A stretch of DNA of 64,000 nt, taken from NCBI RefSeq assembly GCF_900188225.1, contig NZ_FZOC01000007.1, positions 1 to 64,000 on the forward strand, written 5' to 3'. The notes beneath the pieces are model-generated. The model was given only the letters and a program-made list of their open reading frames with translations, did not search any database and was not told the origin of the DNA. A program made the position numbers and the translations under genes. This document shows positions 52,707 to 62,227 of the stretch, piece by piece. Position 1 is the first letter of the stretch, and each line of letters opens with the position of its first letter. The DNA comes from Humidesulfovibrio mexicanus (lineage in GTDB: Bacteria; Desulfobacterota; Desulfovibrionia; Desulfovibrionales; Desulfovibrionaceae).

Positions 52707-53377
52707 TAGCGGCGCTCCAGCCGGGCCGAGAGCCTTCCCTCGTCCGCCAGCAGCACCCGCACGAAGCCGCCGTCCCCGGCGAGGCCGGGATTCAGCACAT
52801 GGCAGCGGCCCAGGCGCTCCTCGCCCTGGCCTTCGTGGATGTGCCCGCAGACGCAGATCTCGGGCTGGGCGGATTCCAGGAAGGCGCGCACGGCCCGGCT
52901 GCCGACGCTTACGCCGTTTGGCAGGCGGTCCAGCCCGGTGCCGTGGGGCGCGTTGTGGACCACGGCCAGCACCCGGCCCCCAGGCCCGGCCAGGGCCAGG
53001 GCCGCGGCGTGGGCCTGGTCCAGCCAGGCGGCCAGATCCGCCTCGGACGCCTCGCTGGGCGTGTCGAATGGGGTGGGCGTGGACCAGCCGACGCCCATGA
53101 GGGCCAGGCCGGGGGCCAGAAGCCGCGCCGCACGGTGGATGTTCGCGCCCTCGGCCTCAAGGAAGCCGGTGACGCCGGGCTCGTCCATGTTGCCTATCTG
53201 GGCCAGCACGGCGGGGTTGGCGCGCCGTGCGGCGGCGAGCACCAGTCCGGCCTCGCGCGGGCCGCCCCGGTTGGTCAAATCGCCGGAGATGATGAGCCCG
53301 TCGGCCCCGGCCACGCCTGGAATGCCAGCGAACACTCCCGCATCCTCATGCACGTCGCCCAGCACGATCCACTCCAT
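52706..53377 (-). CDS. Calcineurin-type metallophosphoesterase
   Basis: A 223-residue cytoplasmic phosphoesterase with the five-part metal site: GDVHEDAG, ISGDLTNRGG, GNMDEPG, VVHNAPHG and GHIHEGQGEE. It resembles YfcE-like phosphodiesterases. The substrate is not clear. The ATG at 53377 begins directly with the first motif. It is co-translated with rlmH. Confidence 0.88.
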   Translation of the reverse strand: MEWIVLGDVHEDAGVFAGIPGVAGADGLIISGDLTNRGGPREAGLVLAAARRANPAVLAQIGNMDEPGVTGFLEAEGANIHRAARLLAPGLALMGVGWSTPTPFDTPSEASEADLAAWLDQAHAAALALAGPGGRVLAVVHNAPHGTGLDRLPNGVSVGSRAVRAFLESAQPEICVCGHIHEGQGEERLGRCHVLNPGLAGDGGFVRVLLADEGRLSARLERR

Positions 53378-53437
53378 GTTGCGCCTCTTCTGGTTCTCAT
53401 ACGGTGTGGGCATCCACCCGCAGAAATTGGGGAAATC

Positions 53438-53494
53438 GCTATGTTCCGACTGGGGGACGGGGAATTTTCCCCTTCCATTCGGGGCGGTCATAGC
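53438..53494 (+). promoter_or_regulatory. Structured leader before the 5-formyl-THF cyclo-ligase gene
   Basis: GCTATG (53438-53443) pairs with CATAGC (53489-53494), enclosing a second stem in which GGGGAA and TTCCCC pair (around 53458-53471). It lies in the 183-bp divergent gap. It may be a leader RNA element. 6S RNA often precedes this gene in other bacteria, but the hallmarks are not clear enough to call it. Confidence 0.35.
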
Positions 53495-53560
53495 ATACAC
53501 AAAATCACGGCGCAAAGGGTGCGGGGGCGCCCGGAAATCAAGCGTTTTGGGGGGGAGAAG

Positions 53561-54160
53561 ATGACCGATGCGAGCCAGGAGAAGGACCGGCTGCGGAAGA
53601 GTCTGGTGGAGCGGCGCATGGCGCTGACGTCTGAAGAGGTGGCCCGCGCCAGCCAGGCCGTGGCCGAGCGCATCCGTGCGCTGCCGGAGTGGAAGAACGC
53701 CTGGTCGGTGCTTTTGTACTGGCCCATCAAGAACGAGGTGGACACGCGGCCGCTTCTGGAAGAGCTGTGGGCGCGCGGCGCCAACGCGCTTTTGCCCCGC
53801 TGTCGGCCGGAGCAGCCCGGATTCATGGACCTGTGCGCCTGCTCCTGCGAGGAGGATCTGACGGAAGGGTCGTTCAACATCATGGAGCCCGCGGCCTGCT
53901 GCGCCACCAGCGAGGACTCCGGCGAGCCTTTTGTGCCCGATCTGGTGCTGGTGCCCGCCGTGGCCTTCGACGCCCACGGCTACCGCTTGGGCTTCGGCGG
54001 CGGCTATTACGACCGCCTGCTGGCACGGCCCGAGATGGACGAGGCCGTGACCATCGGCCTGTGCTACGAGTTCCAGCGCCTGCCCGTGCTGCCCACCAAC
54101 GCCTGGGACGAGCCGGTGCAGGCCGTATGCACCGAGCGCGAGCTCAAGTGGTTCCGGTAG
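53561..54160 (+). CDS. 5-formyltetrahydrofolate cyclo-ligase
   Basis: A 199-residue enzyme converting 5-formyl-THF to 5,10-methenyl-THF with ATP. It has an N-terminal KDRLRKSLVERR, VLLYWPIKNEVDTRPLL and the hallmark FDAHGYRLGFGGGYYDRLL in parts. The ATG at 53561 follows GGGGGGAGAAG. A CACSCEED insertion in the middle is slightly Cys-rich. pgeF follows 10 bp later. Confidence 0.93.
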   Translation: MTDASQEKDRLRKSLVERRMALTSEEVARASQAVAERIRALPEWKNAWSVLLYWPIKNEVDTRPLLEELWARGANALLPRCRPEQPGFMDLCACSCEEDLTEGSFNIMEPAACCATSEDSGEPFVPDLVLVPAVAFDAHGYRLGFGGGYYDRLLARPEMDEAVTIGLCYEFQRLPVLPTNAWDEPVQAVCTERELKWFR

Positions 54161-54170
54161 GGGACTGGCG

Positions 54171-54926
54171 GTGATCGGGACCGTCGAGTTTCGTTTCCCG
54201 GGCCTGGAGGGGGTGCGCTGCGTCTTCACCACGCGCAAGGGCGGGGCGAGCCCGCCGCCCTTTGACGGGGCCAACCTGTCCTTTGACGTGGGCGACGATC
54301 CGCTGGCCGTGGCGGCCAATCGCCGCGCCCTGGCCGCGCAAATGGGGCCGCAGCTGTGGTGCGAGCTGCGCCAGGTGCATGGCGATGTGCTGCACCTGGA
54401 CCCCCGTCCAGCGCCGCTTGAGGAATTCGCCGCGCGCGGGGCCGTGCTGGAGGGCGACGCCCTGGCCACGGCCCGGACCGGCGTGGCCCTGTGCATCAAG
54501 ACCGCGGACTGCCAGCCCATTCTGCTGGCCCATGAGACCGGGCGCTTCGTGGCCGCCCTGCACGCGGGCTGGCGCGGCAACGTGCTGAATTTGCCGGGAA
54601 CGGCCGTGGCGCGGCTGTGCGCGCGCTACGGCTGCGCGCCGGGCGAGCTCTTCGCCGTGCGCGGCCCCAGCCTCGGCCCGGACAAGGCCCAGTTCCTCAA
54701 TTTCGCCCAGGAGTTCGGGCAGGAGTTTCTGCCCTATTTCGACCGCCGGGCCGACACCGTGGACTTGTGGCGGCTCACCCGACATCAGCTTGAGCGCGCT
54801 GGCCTTGCGCCGGAGCGCGTCTTTGGCCTGGACCGCTGCACCCTGTCCGAGCCGGAGGCCTTCTTCTCGTACCGCGCCGCGCGTAAGACCGGCCGCATGA
54901 TGTCCGTCATCTGGCGGCAAGATTAA
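54171..54926 (+). CDS. pgeF: PgeF, peptidoglycan editing factor (multicopper/laccase-like fold)
   Basis: A 251-residue YfiH/PgeF-family protein. It shows FTTRKGGAS, KTADCQPILL with the conserved Cys, and the His-containing ALHAGWRGN. The family removes mis-incorporated amino acids from peptidoglycan precursors and was earlier called polyphenol oxidase. The GTG at 54171 is the likely start, 10 bp after the cyclo-ligase gene. Confidence 0.92.
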   Translation: MIGTVEFRFPGLEGVRCVFTTRKGGASPPPFDGANLSFDVGDDPLAVAANRRALAAQMGPQLWCELRQVHGDVLHLDPRPAPLEEFAARGAVLEGDALATARTGVALCIKTADCQPILLAHETGRFVAALHAGWRGNVLNLPGTAVARLCARYGCAPGELFAVRGPSLGPDKAQFLNFAQEFGQEFLPYFDRRADTVDLWRLTRHQLERAGLAPERVFGLDRCTLSEPEAFFSYRAARKTGRMMSVIWRQD

Positions 54927-55004
54927 GCTTTTTCCAGAGGGGCGGCTTCACAGGCGGGCGGAAGTGGGGTAAAGCGGATTGCAACCCCGAACCGTGAGGT
55001 CCCC

Positions 55005-55391
55005 ATGCTCAAAGGAATCTATCGCGTCGAGTTCCAATCCAGCCTGGCCACAGTGGGCGACGGCATCGTCGTGTTCGACGCCTGCGGCGTGCACGGCGCC
55101 AACGACACGCACGTCTACCGCGGCGTGCAGGAGGGCTTTGGCGATGCGCTGCGGCTCGATGTCGAGATCCGGCATCTTCGGGGCGAGAAGTACCCGTCCT
55201 TCGGCCCGCTTTCGGCCATCAACCTGGATCTGGAGGTCAGCGAGATGACGCCCGAGGGTTTTCGCGCCGTGGGCGCCGTGCGCGAAGCCAGGAACATCCG
55301 GCTGCACGTGTTCGGCCACAAGCTGGCCGACCTGGCGGATCTGGCCGTCTTGACCGGCCCGGAGGACGCGTGCTCCCCGGACGGGGAGTAG
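55005..55391 (+). CDS. GrlR-like small protein
   Basis: A 128-residue protein resembling the GrlR fold: MLKGIYRVEFQSSLATVGDG, then VVFDACGVHGANDTHVYRG and a strand-rich second half. GrlR proteins were defined as type III secretion repressors but the fold is broader. No secretion genes are near, so the role is open. It has no signal peptide. It lies 78 bp after pgeF and convergent to a small membrane-protein gene. Confidence 0.6.
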   Translation: MLKGIYRVEFQSSLATVGDGIVVFDACGVHGANDTHVYRGVQEGFGDALRLDVEIRHLRGEKYPSFGPLSAINLDLEVSEMTPEGFRAVGAVREARNIRLHVFGHKLADLADLAVLTGPEDACSPDGE

Positions 55392-55419
55392 CCGCGCGGG
55401 CACTGTTTCCGGGAAGGCC

Positions 55420-55650
55420 TCAGCGTTGCAGGCTGGTGAAGATGGCGATGATGAGCAGCACGATGACGACGCCGAGCAGCAGCTTGACCGACAGCCAACC
55501 GGCGGCCTTGGGCTGGGCTGCGTCTGGCGGGGGGGCTGCGGCCGCGCGGGCCTGCGGCGGGGCCAGGCGTTCCAGGGCCTTGCGCTTGCCCCAGCGGTAG
55601 CCGAAGAAGACAAGGGCGAGGGCGATGAGCAGTCCGGCCTTGGTGAACAT
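55420..55650 (-). CDS. Small membrane protein with two hydrophobic segments
   Basis: A 76-residue protein with membrane segments at about 4-18 and 54-72, separated by a basic then Pro/Ala-rich loop (RWGKRKALERL). I do not recognise the family. A GGAG site precedes the ATG. It lies 74 bp after hisG on the same strand, beyond a hairpin. Confidence 0.65.
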   Translation of the reverse strand: MFTKAGLLIALALVFFGYRWGKRKALERLAPPQARAAAAPPPDAAQPKAAGWLSVKLLLGVVIVLLIIAIFTSLQR

Positions 55651-55682
55651 CGGCGCTCCGGTGTGTGAGGGTGGAAATGGAC

Positions 55683-55712
55683 GGGGCGTTCCGGGAATGG
55701 CCGAAACGCCCC
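55683..55712 (-). terminator. Hairpin after hisG
   Basis: GGGGCGTT (55683-55690) pairs with AACGCCCC (55705-55712). It lies just downstream of the hisG stop on the minus strand and has no T-run. Confidence 0.5.
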
Positions 55713-55724
55713 GCCTTGCGTTGT

Positions 55725-56603
55725 CTAGATGACCTTGTTCAGCGGGTATTCGATGATGCCTTCCGCACCCAGGGCCTTGAGCTCCGGGATGAGGTCGCGC
55801 ACGATGCTCTCGTCCACCACGATCTCCACGGACAGCCAGGCCGGATCGGACAGGGCGCTCACCGTGGGCGAGGTGAGGCTGGGCAGCAGCTCGGCCGCCT
55901 GGTCCATGCGCGCCTTGGGCATGTTCATCTTGAGCCCCACCATGCGCTCGGCCTTGAGCGCGCCCTGCAAGAGCAGGTTCATCTTCTCGATCTTGGCGCG
56001 CTTGAAGGGGTCTTCCCAGGCCTTCTTGTTGGCGATGAGCCGGGTGTTCGTGAGCAACAGGTCCTTGATGATCTTGAGGCCGTGGGCGCGGATGGTGGTG
56101 CCGGTCTCGGTCACCTCCACGATGGCGTCGCACAGGCCTTCCACCACCTTGGCCTCGGTGGCGCCCCAGGAAAAGGCGACCTCCACCGGGATGTTGCGCT
56201 CTGCGAAGTACTGCTTGGTGAAGTTCACCAGTTCGGTGGCGATCTTCTTGCCCGCCAGGTCCTCCGGGCGGGTGCAGGGGGAGTCTCCGGCCACGGCCAG
56301 CACCCAGCGCGCGGGCCGGTTGCTCACCTTGGAGTACACGAGGTCCGAGACGACCACGACGTCGGAATTGTTCTCCAGAATCCAGTCCTTGCCGGTCAAG
56401 CCCACGTCGAGGGTGCCCTGCTCCACGTAGATGCTCATCTCCTGGGCGCGGCACATGCTGCAGGCTATCTCGTCGTCGTCGATCTCCGGGAAGTAGTTGC
56501 GGGAATGCAGGCGGATCTTCCAGCCGCTTTTTTCGAAGAGTTTTATGGTGGCGTCCTGAAGGCTGCCCTTGGGGATGCCCAGTTTCAGCTTGTTCTCGCT
56601 CAT
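55725..56603 (-). CDS. hisG: HisG, ATP phosphoribosyltransferase (long form)
   Basis: A 292-residue enzyme of the first step of histidine synthesis, joining PRPP and ATP. It shows [26 protein letters not shown] and the PRPP-binding [17 protein letters not shown] in parts. The C-terminal 75 residues form the ACT-like regulatory domain of the long form, so no HisZ is needed. The ATG at 56603 overlaps the hisI stop (ATGA). Confidence 0.95.
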   Translation of the reverse strand: MSENKLKLGIPKGSLQDATIKLFEKSGWKIRLHSRNYFPEIDDDEIACSMCRAQEMSIYVEQGTLDVGLTGKDWILENNSDVVVVSDLVYSKVSNRPARWVLAVAGDSPCTRPEDLAGKKIATELVNFTKQYFAERNIPVEVAFSWGATEAKVVEGLCDAIVEVTETGTTIRAHGLKIIKDLLLTNTRLIANKKAWEDPFKRAKIEKMNLLLQGALKAERMVGLKMNMPKARMDQAAELLPSLTSPTVSALSDPAWLSVEIVVDESIVRDLIPELKALGAEGIIEYPLNKVI

Positions 56604-56977
56604 TTTCCGTAGACCTCCTTGGGATCGAAGACCATGGGCGAACACTCGCGTACGGCGTCGCCATCGATTTCACGGTAGAAACAGCTCTTGCGGCCTGTGT
56701 GGCAAGCCGCCCCGCCCATCTGGGTCACCTGGATCAGCACCGTGTCGGCGTCGCAATCCAGGCGGATGGTATGGACCTTTTGCACGTGTCCGGAGGTGCC
56801 GCCCTTGTGCCACAGCGTGTTGCGGCTGCGGCTGTAGTAATGCGCCTCGCCTGTCTCGATGGTTTTGTCCCACGCGGCCTCGTTCATGTAGGCCAGCATG
56901 AGCACCTCTCCGGTCTGCGCCTCCTGGGCGATGACCGGCACGAGCCCTCCGCACTTTGCAAAATCCGGTCTGAGCAT
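56600..56977 (-). CDS. hisI: HisI, phosphoribosyl-AMP cyclohydrolase
   Basis: A 125-residue zinc enzyme of histidine synthesis. It shows [39 protein letters not shown] in parts, and the metal-binding [12 protein letters not shown] and [11 protein letters not shown]. No pyrophosphohydrolase (HisE) domain is fused. The two his genes stand alone, separate from any longer his operon in this window. Confidence 0.95.
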   Translation of the reverse strand: MLRPDFAKCGGLVPVIAQEAQTGEVLMLAYMNEAAWDKTIETGEAHYYSRSRNTLWHKGGTSGHVQKVHTIRLDCDADTVLIQVTQMGGAACHTGRKSCFYREIDGDAVRECSPMVFDPKEVYGK

Positions 56978-57367
56978 GAATACCTCGTGAAATGGCGTCC
57001 GCGCGGGCCGGTTTGCGGGCCACGCGGCGAGAGCGGGTATACGCAATCGCGCTGGGCTTGTCCAACGCGGCACGGCTGCGCATATTTCATCATGCTGAAT
57101 ATGATATTCCCCATGGCGGACACCGGGAAGGCGCGGCCAGGATTATTTAACGCTCGGAATTTTTAGGAGTATTTATTTCATACCTTGAAAAGGATTTTTG
57201 CCGCGAAATTCTTGACTGAACAGTATGAATTGGATAGTCACCGGGAAGCAAAATATCCCCTCGGGTTTTGGCGGAATTTCGCGACGGTCTCTTGCGTGGG
57301 AGGCCGCGGGTCTTGTTTCACGGGCTGGGGCGCACCCTCCCAAACGTGCGAGGCAAGGAACAACGAC
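56978..57367. promoter_or_regulatory. Control region between hisI and the hmc operon
   Basis: These 390 bp contain no gene. AT-rich DNA (57080-57270) holds a perfect 13-bp palindrome, GAATATGATATTC (57097-57109), and a weak promoter candidate, TTGACT (57212-57217) with TAGTCA (57235-57240). A hairpin in the leader pairs TGGGAGG (57297-57303) with CCTCCCA (57336-57342) just before the AAGGA site of hmcA. The palindrome is the best candidate for an Rrf2-type operator. Confidence 0.5.
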
Positions 57368-59053
57368 ATGGATAGAAGAGTGCTGCTGCTGAGCGCCGGG
57401 ACCCTGTTCTCCCTGGCCCTGGTCTCCGTCCTGAGCCTGGAAGCGCAGGGAGTGGGAGAGGCGCGGGCCAACGCCGCCGCCAGGGCCGACGTGGTGACCA
57501 TCGACGCCATGAAGGAGCTGGGCGCGCTGGAACTGCCGCCCGTCACCTTCCTGCACGACAAGCACGTCGAGGCCGTGAAGGGCTCCGGCGCGGAGTGTTC
57601 GGCCTGCCACCTGCAGAAGGACGGCAAGCTGCTGGTGAGGTTCAAGCGCGAGCAGAACGCCTCCTTTGCGGAAACGAAGAGCGTCTATCACCAGAACTGC
57701 ATCGGCTGCCACACCGACCTGGCCGCCAAGGGCCGCAAGACCGGGCCCCAGGACGGCGATTGCCGCTCCTGCCACGACGCCAGGCCAAGGGTCGTGTCCG
57801 TTCGCCAGCCCGCAGGTTTCGACAACGCCCTGCACTTCCGCCATTCGGAGTCGCGGGAGATCCCCTCCGGCGTCACCGGTGCGTCCGGCGAGGCGGTGAA
57901 GGACAACTGCAACCGCTGCCACCACGAGTACAACACGGACGCAAAGAAGACCTTCTACGCCAAGGGCAAGGAGCAGAGCTGCCGCGCCTGCCACCAGGAG
58001 AAGGCCACCAAGGAGGTCCGCAGCATGGCCCGGGCCTCGCACGAGTCCTGCGTAAGCTGCCACCTGTCCCTGGCCAAGGCCGGGAAGAAGCAGACCGGAC
58101 CGGTGGACTGCGTCGGCTGCCACGGCAAGGAGGCCCAGGCCCAGACCGCGGCCAGGAGCATGGCCGCCGCGGCCAAGGCCCCGGAGGGCGCGAGCCTCAT
58201 CCGCCGCGGCCAGCCCGAGCTCACCCTCATGAGCATCAACAAGCCCGACCCGGGCGTGAAGCCCCTGGCCATGAGCCCGGCGGTGTTCAACCACAAGACC
58301 CACGAGAAGAACGTGGCCGCCTGCCGCTCCTGCCACCACAAGGAGATGAAGGCGTGCAACGCCTGCCACACGGTGCAGGGCTCCAAGGACGGCGGCTTCG
58401 TGCCCCTTGAGCAGGCCATGCACCGCGCGACCGCCAAGCAGAGCTGCGTGGGCTGCCACAACACCAAAAAGGCCGATCCCAAGTGCGCGGGCTGCCACGA
58501 CCTCATGAAGGCCCGCAAGAATCCGCCCGCCGACAGCTGCACGAAGTGCCACATCGGCGGCAAGCTGGCCGTTCCGGCAGAGCCCGGAGCCATGCCCGCC
58601 TACTGGAGCATGAAGCCGGAGGAGAAGGCCGCCGCCGCGAAGACCCTGCTGCAGGGCCGTCCTGTCAAAGCCGACATCTACGCCTTGGAGGACATCCCGG
58701 AGAAGGTGGTCATCAACGCCCTGGCGGACGAGTACGAGGCCTCGGTGATGCCCCACCGCAAGATCGTGCTGAAGATGGCCGAGGGCATCAAGGATTCCAC
58801 GATGGCCGGCGTGTTCCACGCCGATCCTGGAACCCTGTGCCAGGCCTGCCATCACAAGGGCCAGGCGGGCGGGACCAAGAAGCCGCCCACGTGCGCCAGC
58901 TGCCACGCCAGGCCCTTTGACGCCAAGAATCCCGGCCGTCCGGGCCTGAAGGCCGCCTACCACGGCCAGTGCATGGGCTGCCACCAGTCCATGGCCCTCA
59001 AGAAGCCGCTCAACACCGATTGCGCGGGCTGCCACACGGAACGCAGGAAGTAG
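57368..59053 (+). CDS. hmcA: HmcA, 16-haem high-molecular-weight cytochrome c
   Basis: A 561-residue periplasmic cytochrome with a signal peptide (about 1-36, ending near ARANA). I count sixteen CxxCH haem sites, from CSACH and CIGCH to CMGCH and CAGCH, the full number for HmcA. The haems are grouped in cytochrome c3-like sets. It takes electrons from hydrogenase or cytochrome c3 and passes them into the Hmc membrane complex. I chose the ATG at 57368 after AAGGA; an in-frame start 61 codons upstream lies in the AT-rich control region. Confidence 0.96.
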   Translation: MDRRVLLLSAGTLFSLALVSVLSLEAQGVGEARANAAARADVVTIDAMKELGALELPPVTFLHDKHVEAVKGSGAECSACHLQKDGKLLVRFKREQNASFAETKSVYHQNCIGCHTDLAAKGRKTGPQDGDCRSCHDARPRVVSVRQPAGFDNALHFRHSESREIPSGVTGASGEAVKDNCNRCHHEYNTDAKKTFYAKGKEQSCRACHQEKATKEVRSMARASHESCVSCHLSLAKAGKKQTGPVDCVGCHGKEAQAQTAARSMAAAAKAPEGASLIRRGQPELTLMSINKPDPGVKPLAMSPAVFNHKTHEKNVAACRSCHHKEMKACNACHTVQGSKDGGFVPLEQAMHRATAKQSCVGCHNTKKADPKCAGCHDLMKARKNPPADSCTKCHIGGKLAVPAEPGAMPAYWSMKPEEKAAAAKTLLQGRPVKADIYALEDIPEKVVINALADEYEASVMPHRKIVLKMAEGIKDSTMAGVFHADPGTLCQACHHKGQAGGTKKPPTCASCHARPFDAKNPGRPGLKAAYHGQCMGCHQSMALKKPLNTDCAGCHTERRK

Positions 59054-59084
59054 GCCGGACCCCGGCACAACAAGGAGCACGTCC

Positions 59085-60170
59085 ATGAAGAGAAGACAGT
59101 TTCTCGGCTTGCTGGGCGCCGCGGGGATCACGGCCACCCTTGGCGCTCCCGCGCAGGCCGCAGGCGGCAAGACCTTCGACGGCCATCCCGAGGCCAGGGG
59201 CGTTCTGTTCGACGCCACGCGCTGCATCGGCTGCCGCAAGTGCGAGGCCGGCTGCAACACGGTCAACAAGCTGCCCGCCCCGGCGAAGCCCTTCACCGAC
59301 CTTGCGGTGCTGGACCGGGAGCGCCGCACCGACGAAAAGACCTATACCGTGGTCAACAAGTACCAGGGCGAAAACGGCCCGGTGTTCCGTAAAACGCAGT
59401 GCAACCACTGCATGGAGCCCGCCTGCGCCTCGGTGTGCTTCGTGCGGGCCTTCACCAAGAACCCGGACGGATCGGTGACCTACGACGCCAGCGTGTGCGT
59501 GGGCTGCCGCTACTGCATGGTGGCCTGCCCCTTCAACATTCCGGCCTATGAATACGACGACCCCCTTACCCCGCGCGTGATGAAGTGCACCATGTGCCAC
59601 GACCAGATCGCCAAGGGCGAGATCAATGCGCCGGGCTGCGTTTCCGCCTGCCCCAAGGAGGCGCTGACCTATGGCCGCCGCGAGGATCTGATCGAGATCG
59701 CCCGCGAGCGCATCCGCAACCATCCTGGCCGCTACGTGCAGCACATCTACGGCGAAAAGGAGATGGGCGGCACCAACTGGCTGTACATCTCCGGCGAGAG
59801 CTTCTCGACCCTGGGAATGCGCGAGGACCTGGGCGCCAAGAGCGTGCCGGAGATCAGCGCCGGGCCGCTTTCCGTGGTGCCCATGGTGGCGGCCCTGTGG
59901 CCCGCCCTGCTTGGCGGGGTGTGGGCCATGAACAGGCGCAAGGAAAAGGTGGCCGAGGAAGAGCGGAAGGCCGCGGTCACGGCCGCCAAGGCCGCGACCA
60001 AGGCCGAGGCCGAGGCCAAGCTGGCCAAGGCCATGAAGGACGCCGAGGACGACAAGAACCGGGCCATCGAGCGCGAAGTGAAGCGCGCCCTTGAGGAGGC
60101 CGAAGCCGCCCGCAAGGAGGCCGAAGCCGCCAAATCCGACGCCGCCGACAAAGACGGGGAGGGGGCCTAG
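59085..60170 (+). CDS. hmcB: HmcB, periplasmic Fe-S subunit
   Basis: A 361-residue ferredoxin-like subunit. The N terminus has a Tat-type signal ([10 protein letters not shown]). Four [4Fe-4S] motifs follow: [35 protein letters not shown] and the CTMC...CVSAC pair. A membrane anchor lies near residue 275 and a long Ala/Glu/Lys coiled coil fills the last 75 residues. The coiled coil is on the far side of the anchor, so it probably reaches the cytoplasm. The stop abuts hmcC. Confidence 0.95.
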   Translation: MKRRQFLGLLGAAGITATLGAPAQAAGGKTFDGHPEARGVLFDATRCIGCRKCEAGCNTVNKLPAPAKPFTDLAVLDRERRTDEKTYTVVNKYQGENGPVFRKTQCNHCMEPACASVCFVRAFTKNPDGSVTYDASVCVGCRYCMVACPFNIPAYEYDDPLTPRVMKCTMCHDQIAKGEINAPGCVSACPKEALTYGRREDLIEIARERIRNHPGRYVQHIYGEKEMGGTNWLYISGESFSTLGMREDLGAKSVPEISAGPLSVVPMVAALWPALLGGVWAMNRRKEKVAEEERKAAVTAAKAATKAEAEAKLAKAMKDAEDDKNRAIEREVKRALEEAEAARKEAEAAKSDAADKDGEGA

Positions 60171-61331
60171 ATGACCATCGACAAGAAGACGCTCATGACC
60201 CCGGCCAACATCATCACCGGGATCATCCTGGCCGTGGGCCTGGTCATCACCGTGCTGCGGTTCACAAAAGGCATTGGCGCGGTGACCAACCTGGACCAGA
60301 ACAACCCCTGGGGCCTGTGGATAGGCTTCGACCTGCTGTGCGGCGTGGCCCTGGCCGCGGGCGGCTACACCACAAGCGCGGCCTGCTACCTCTTCGGCAT
60401 GAAGAAGTACCACTCCGCCGTACGCCCGGCCATTCTGACCGCCTTTTTGGGCTACGCCCTGGTGGTCTTCGCCCTGCATTACGACGTGGGCCGCCCCTAC
60501 CGGCTGGTGTACCCCATCTTCGTGCAGCCGGGCACCACCTCGCTGCTCTATGAAGTGGGCCTGTGCGTGTTCCTGTACGTCACGGTGCTGGCAATAGAGT
60601 TCAGCCCCGCCGCGTTGGAGTGGCTGGGCATGAAGAAGCTGCGCAACACCGTGCACAAGCTCACCCTGGCGCTCACCGTGTTCGGCGTGGTGCTCTCCAC
60701 CCTGCACCAAAGCTCCCTGGGCGCGCTCTACATCGCCATGCCGAGCAAGATCCACCCCCTGTGGTACTCGCCGTACCTGGCGGTGCTCTTCTTCGTGTCC
60801 AGCATCCCGGCGGGCCTGTCCATGGTCATCTTCGAGGGCGCGCTGGCCCACAAGCCCTGGCGGCACATGATGGACAAGACGCACCTGGACGAGCACGAGG
60901 GCGTGATTCTGGGCTTTGCGCGCGGCGCGTCCATCGCCCTGGCAGCGTACCTGTGCGTGAAGCTGGTGGCCGTGGCCTACGACGACAATTGGCGCTACCT
61001 GGCCACGGGCTGGGGCGCGTGGTGGCTGGTGGAGGTGCTGGGCTTCGTGGCCCTGCCGAGCCTCTTGTACGCCATCGGCAGCCGGGAAAAGAACATCACG
61101 CTCATCAAGTGGACGGCCGCGCTGACCGTGTTCGGCATCATCCTGAACCGTTTCAACGTCTCGATGATCGCCTTCAACTGGCAGCTTCCGGCGGACCAGC
61201 GCTACTTCCCCAGCTTCCTTGAAATCATGCTCTCCATCTTCGTGGTGACCGTGGGCGTGACCGTGTACCGCTTCATCGTCAGCCGTATGCCCATCTTCTT
61301 CGAGCACCCGGAATACAAGGACGCCCACTAA
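60171..61331 (+). CDS. hmcC: HmcC, NrfD-like membrane subunit
   Basis: A 386-residue integral membrane protein with about ten hydrophobic segments, of the NrfD/PsrC family. It shows NNPWGLWIGFDLLCGVALAAGGY in two parts and later SLGALYIAMPSK. It anchors HmcB and probably handles quinone or passes electrons inward. It starts directly at the hmcB stop. Confidence 0.95.
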   Translation: MTIDKKTLMTPANIITGIILAVGLVITVLRFTKGIGAVTNLDQNNPWGLWIGFDLLCGVALAAGGYTTSAACYLFGMKKYHSAVRPAILTAFLGYALVVFALHYDVGRPYRLVYPIFVQPGTTSLLYEVGLCVFLYVTVLAIEFSPAALEWLGMKKLRNTVHKLTLALTVFGVVLSTLHQSSLGALYIAMPSKIHPLWYSPYLAVLFFVSSIPAGLSMVIFEGALAHKPWRHMMDKTHLDEHEGVILGFARGASIALAAYLCVKLVAVAYDDNWRYLATGWGAWWLVEVLGFVALPSLLYAIGSREKNITLIKWTAALTVFGIILNRFNVSMIAFNWQLPADQRYFPSFLEIMLSIFVVTVGVTVYRFIVSRMPIFFEHPEYKDAH

Positions 61332-61343
61332 AGGAGGCGCGAC

Positions 61344-61499
61344 GTGGAATACCATGTTTATCACGACTTCATGATGCACACCAAGAGCGTCACGTACATC
61401 CTCATGGGGCTGTTCGTGCTGGGCTTCTGGGGCTTGTGGGCCTTCATGACCTCGCGCGACGAGGAGCTTCACACGTTCCCCGAGCACGACAAGGAGTAG
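61344..61499 (+). CDS. hmcD: HmcD, small single-span membrane protein
   Basis: A 51-residue protein starting with GTG at 61344, 7 bp after AAGGAGG. It has one membrane segment (TYILMGLFVLGFWGLWAFM) and a short acidic tail. Its size and place between hmcC and hmcE match HmcD. It is easy to miss because of the GTG start and short length. Confidence 0.85.
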   Translation: MEYHVYHDFMMHTKSVTYILMGLFVLGFWGLWAFMTSRDEELHTFPEHDKE

Positions 61500-61502
61500 G
61501 CC

Positions 61503-62183
61503 ATGTACCAATTCATCACCGGACCGCTTCTGTGGCTTACCTTCCTGGTCTTCGTGGGCGGACTCGCCTGGCGGGTTTACTCCTACATCAAGGGGCTGGA
61601 CTGGAAGCTTGACCGCGTGGCCTACGGCACCCAGACCGCCTACGGCTGGCGCGGGGCCTTGCGCAGCATCGGCGCGTGGATCGTGCCCTTCGGCTCCCAG
61701 GGCTGGAAGGTGAAGCCCATCTTCACCATTCTCTTCTTCGTGTTTCACATCGGCATCGTGGTGACCCCGCTGTTTCTGGCCGGGCACCTGGTGATCCTCG
61801 AAATGCGCTTCGGCTTCGCCTGGCCCGCACTGCCCATGGCCCTGGCCGACGTGCTCACCGTGGCCATGATGTGCGCGGGCCTCTTCATTATCGTCCGGCG
61901 CATCGCCCTGCCGGAGGTGCGGATCATCACCAGCCTCTACGACTACCTCCTGCTGGGAATCACCATCGCGCCCTTCTTCAGCGGCTTCATGGCCGTGCAC
62001 CAGCTGGGCGGCGACCACGTGTTCTGGCTTTATGTCCACATCCTGTCCGGCGAGCTCATGCTTCTGGCGATCCCCTTCACCAAGCTGTTCCACGTGGTGG
62101 GCTTCTTCCTTTCGCGCGGGCAGCTGGGCATGGATTACGGCATCAAGCGCGGCGGCATGAAGGGCACGAACATGGCCTGGTAG
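61503..62183 (+). CDS. hmcE: HmcE, membrane cytochrome b (NarI-like) subunit
   Basis: A 226-residue protein with about five membrane segments and candidate haem-ligand histidines in [23 protein letters not shown] and KLFHVVG. It is the close relative of TmcC in this window. It starts 3 bp after hmcD. The C-terminal part ([12 protein letters not shown]) is cytoplasmic. Confidence 0.93.
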   Translation: MYQFITGPLLWLTFLVFVGGLAWRVYSYIKGLDWKLDRVAYGTQTAYGWRGALRSIGAWIVPFGSQGWKVKPIFTILFFVFHIGIVVTPLFLAGHLVILEMRFGFAWPALPMALADVLTVAMMCAGLFIIVRRIALPEVRIITSLYDYLLLGITIAPFFSGFMAVHQLGGDHVFWLYVHILSGELMLLAIPFTKLFHVVGFFLSRGQLGMDYGIKRGGMKGTNMAW

Positions 62184-62227
62184 CCGCACGGCCGCCACGC
62201 CCCAAAGCAGTCAAGGAGAGCAACGCA

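Noticed and set aside
53378-53560. 6S RNA gene
   Set aside because: Position and hairpins are suggestive, but the long open-bubble rod typical of 6S RNA is not clear, so I list only a structured leader.
59010-62198. Minus-strand reading frame of over 1000 codons under hmcB-hmcE
   Set aside because: It mirrors well-supported hmc genes and has no recognisable motif.
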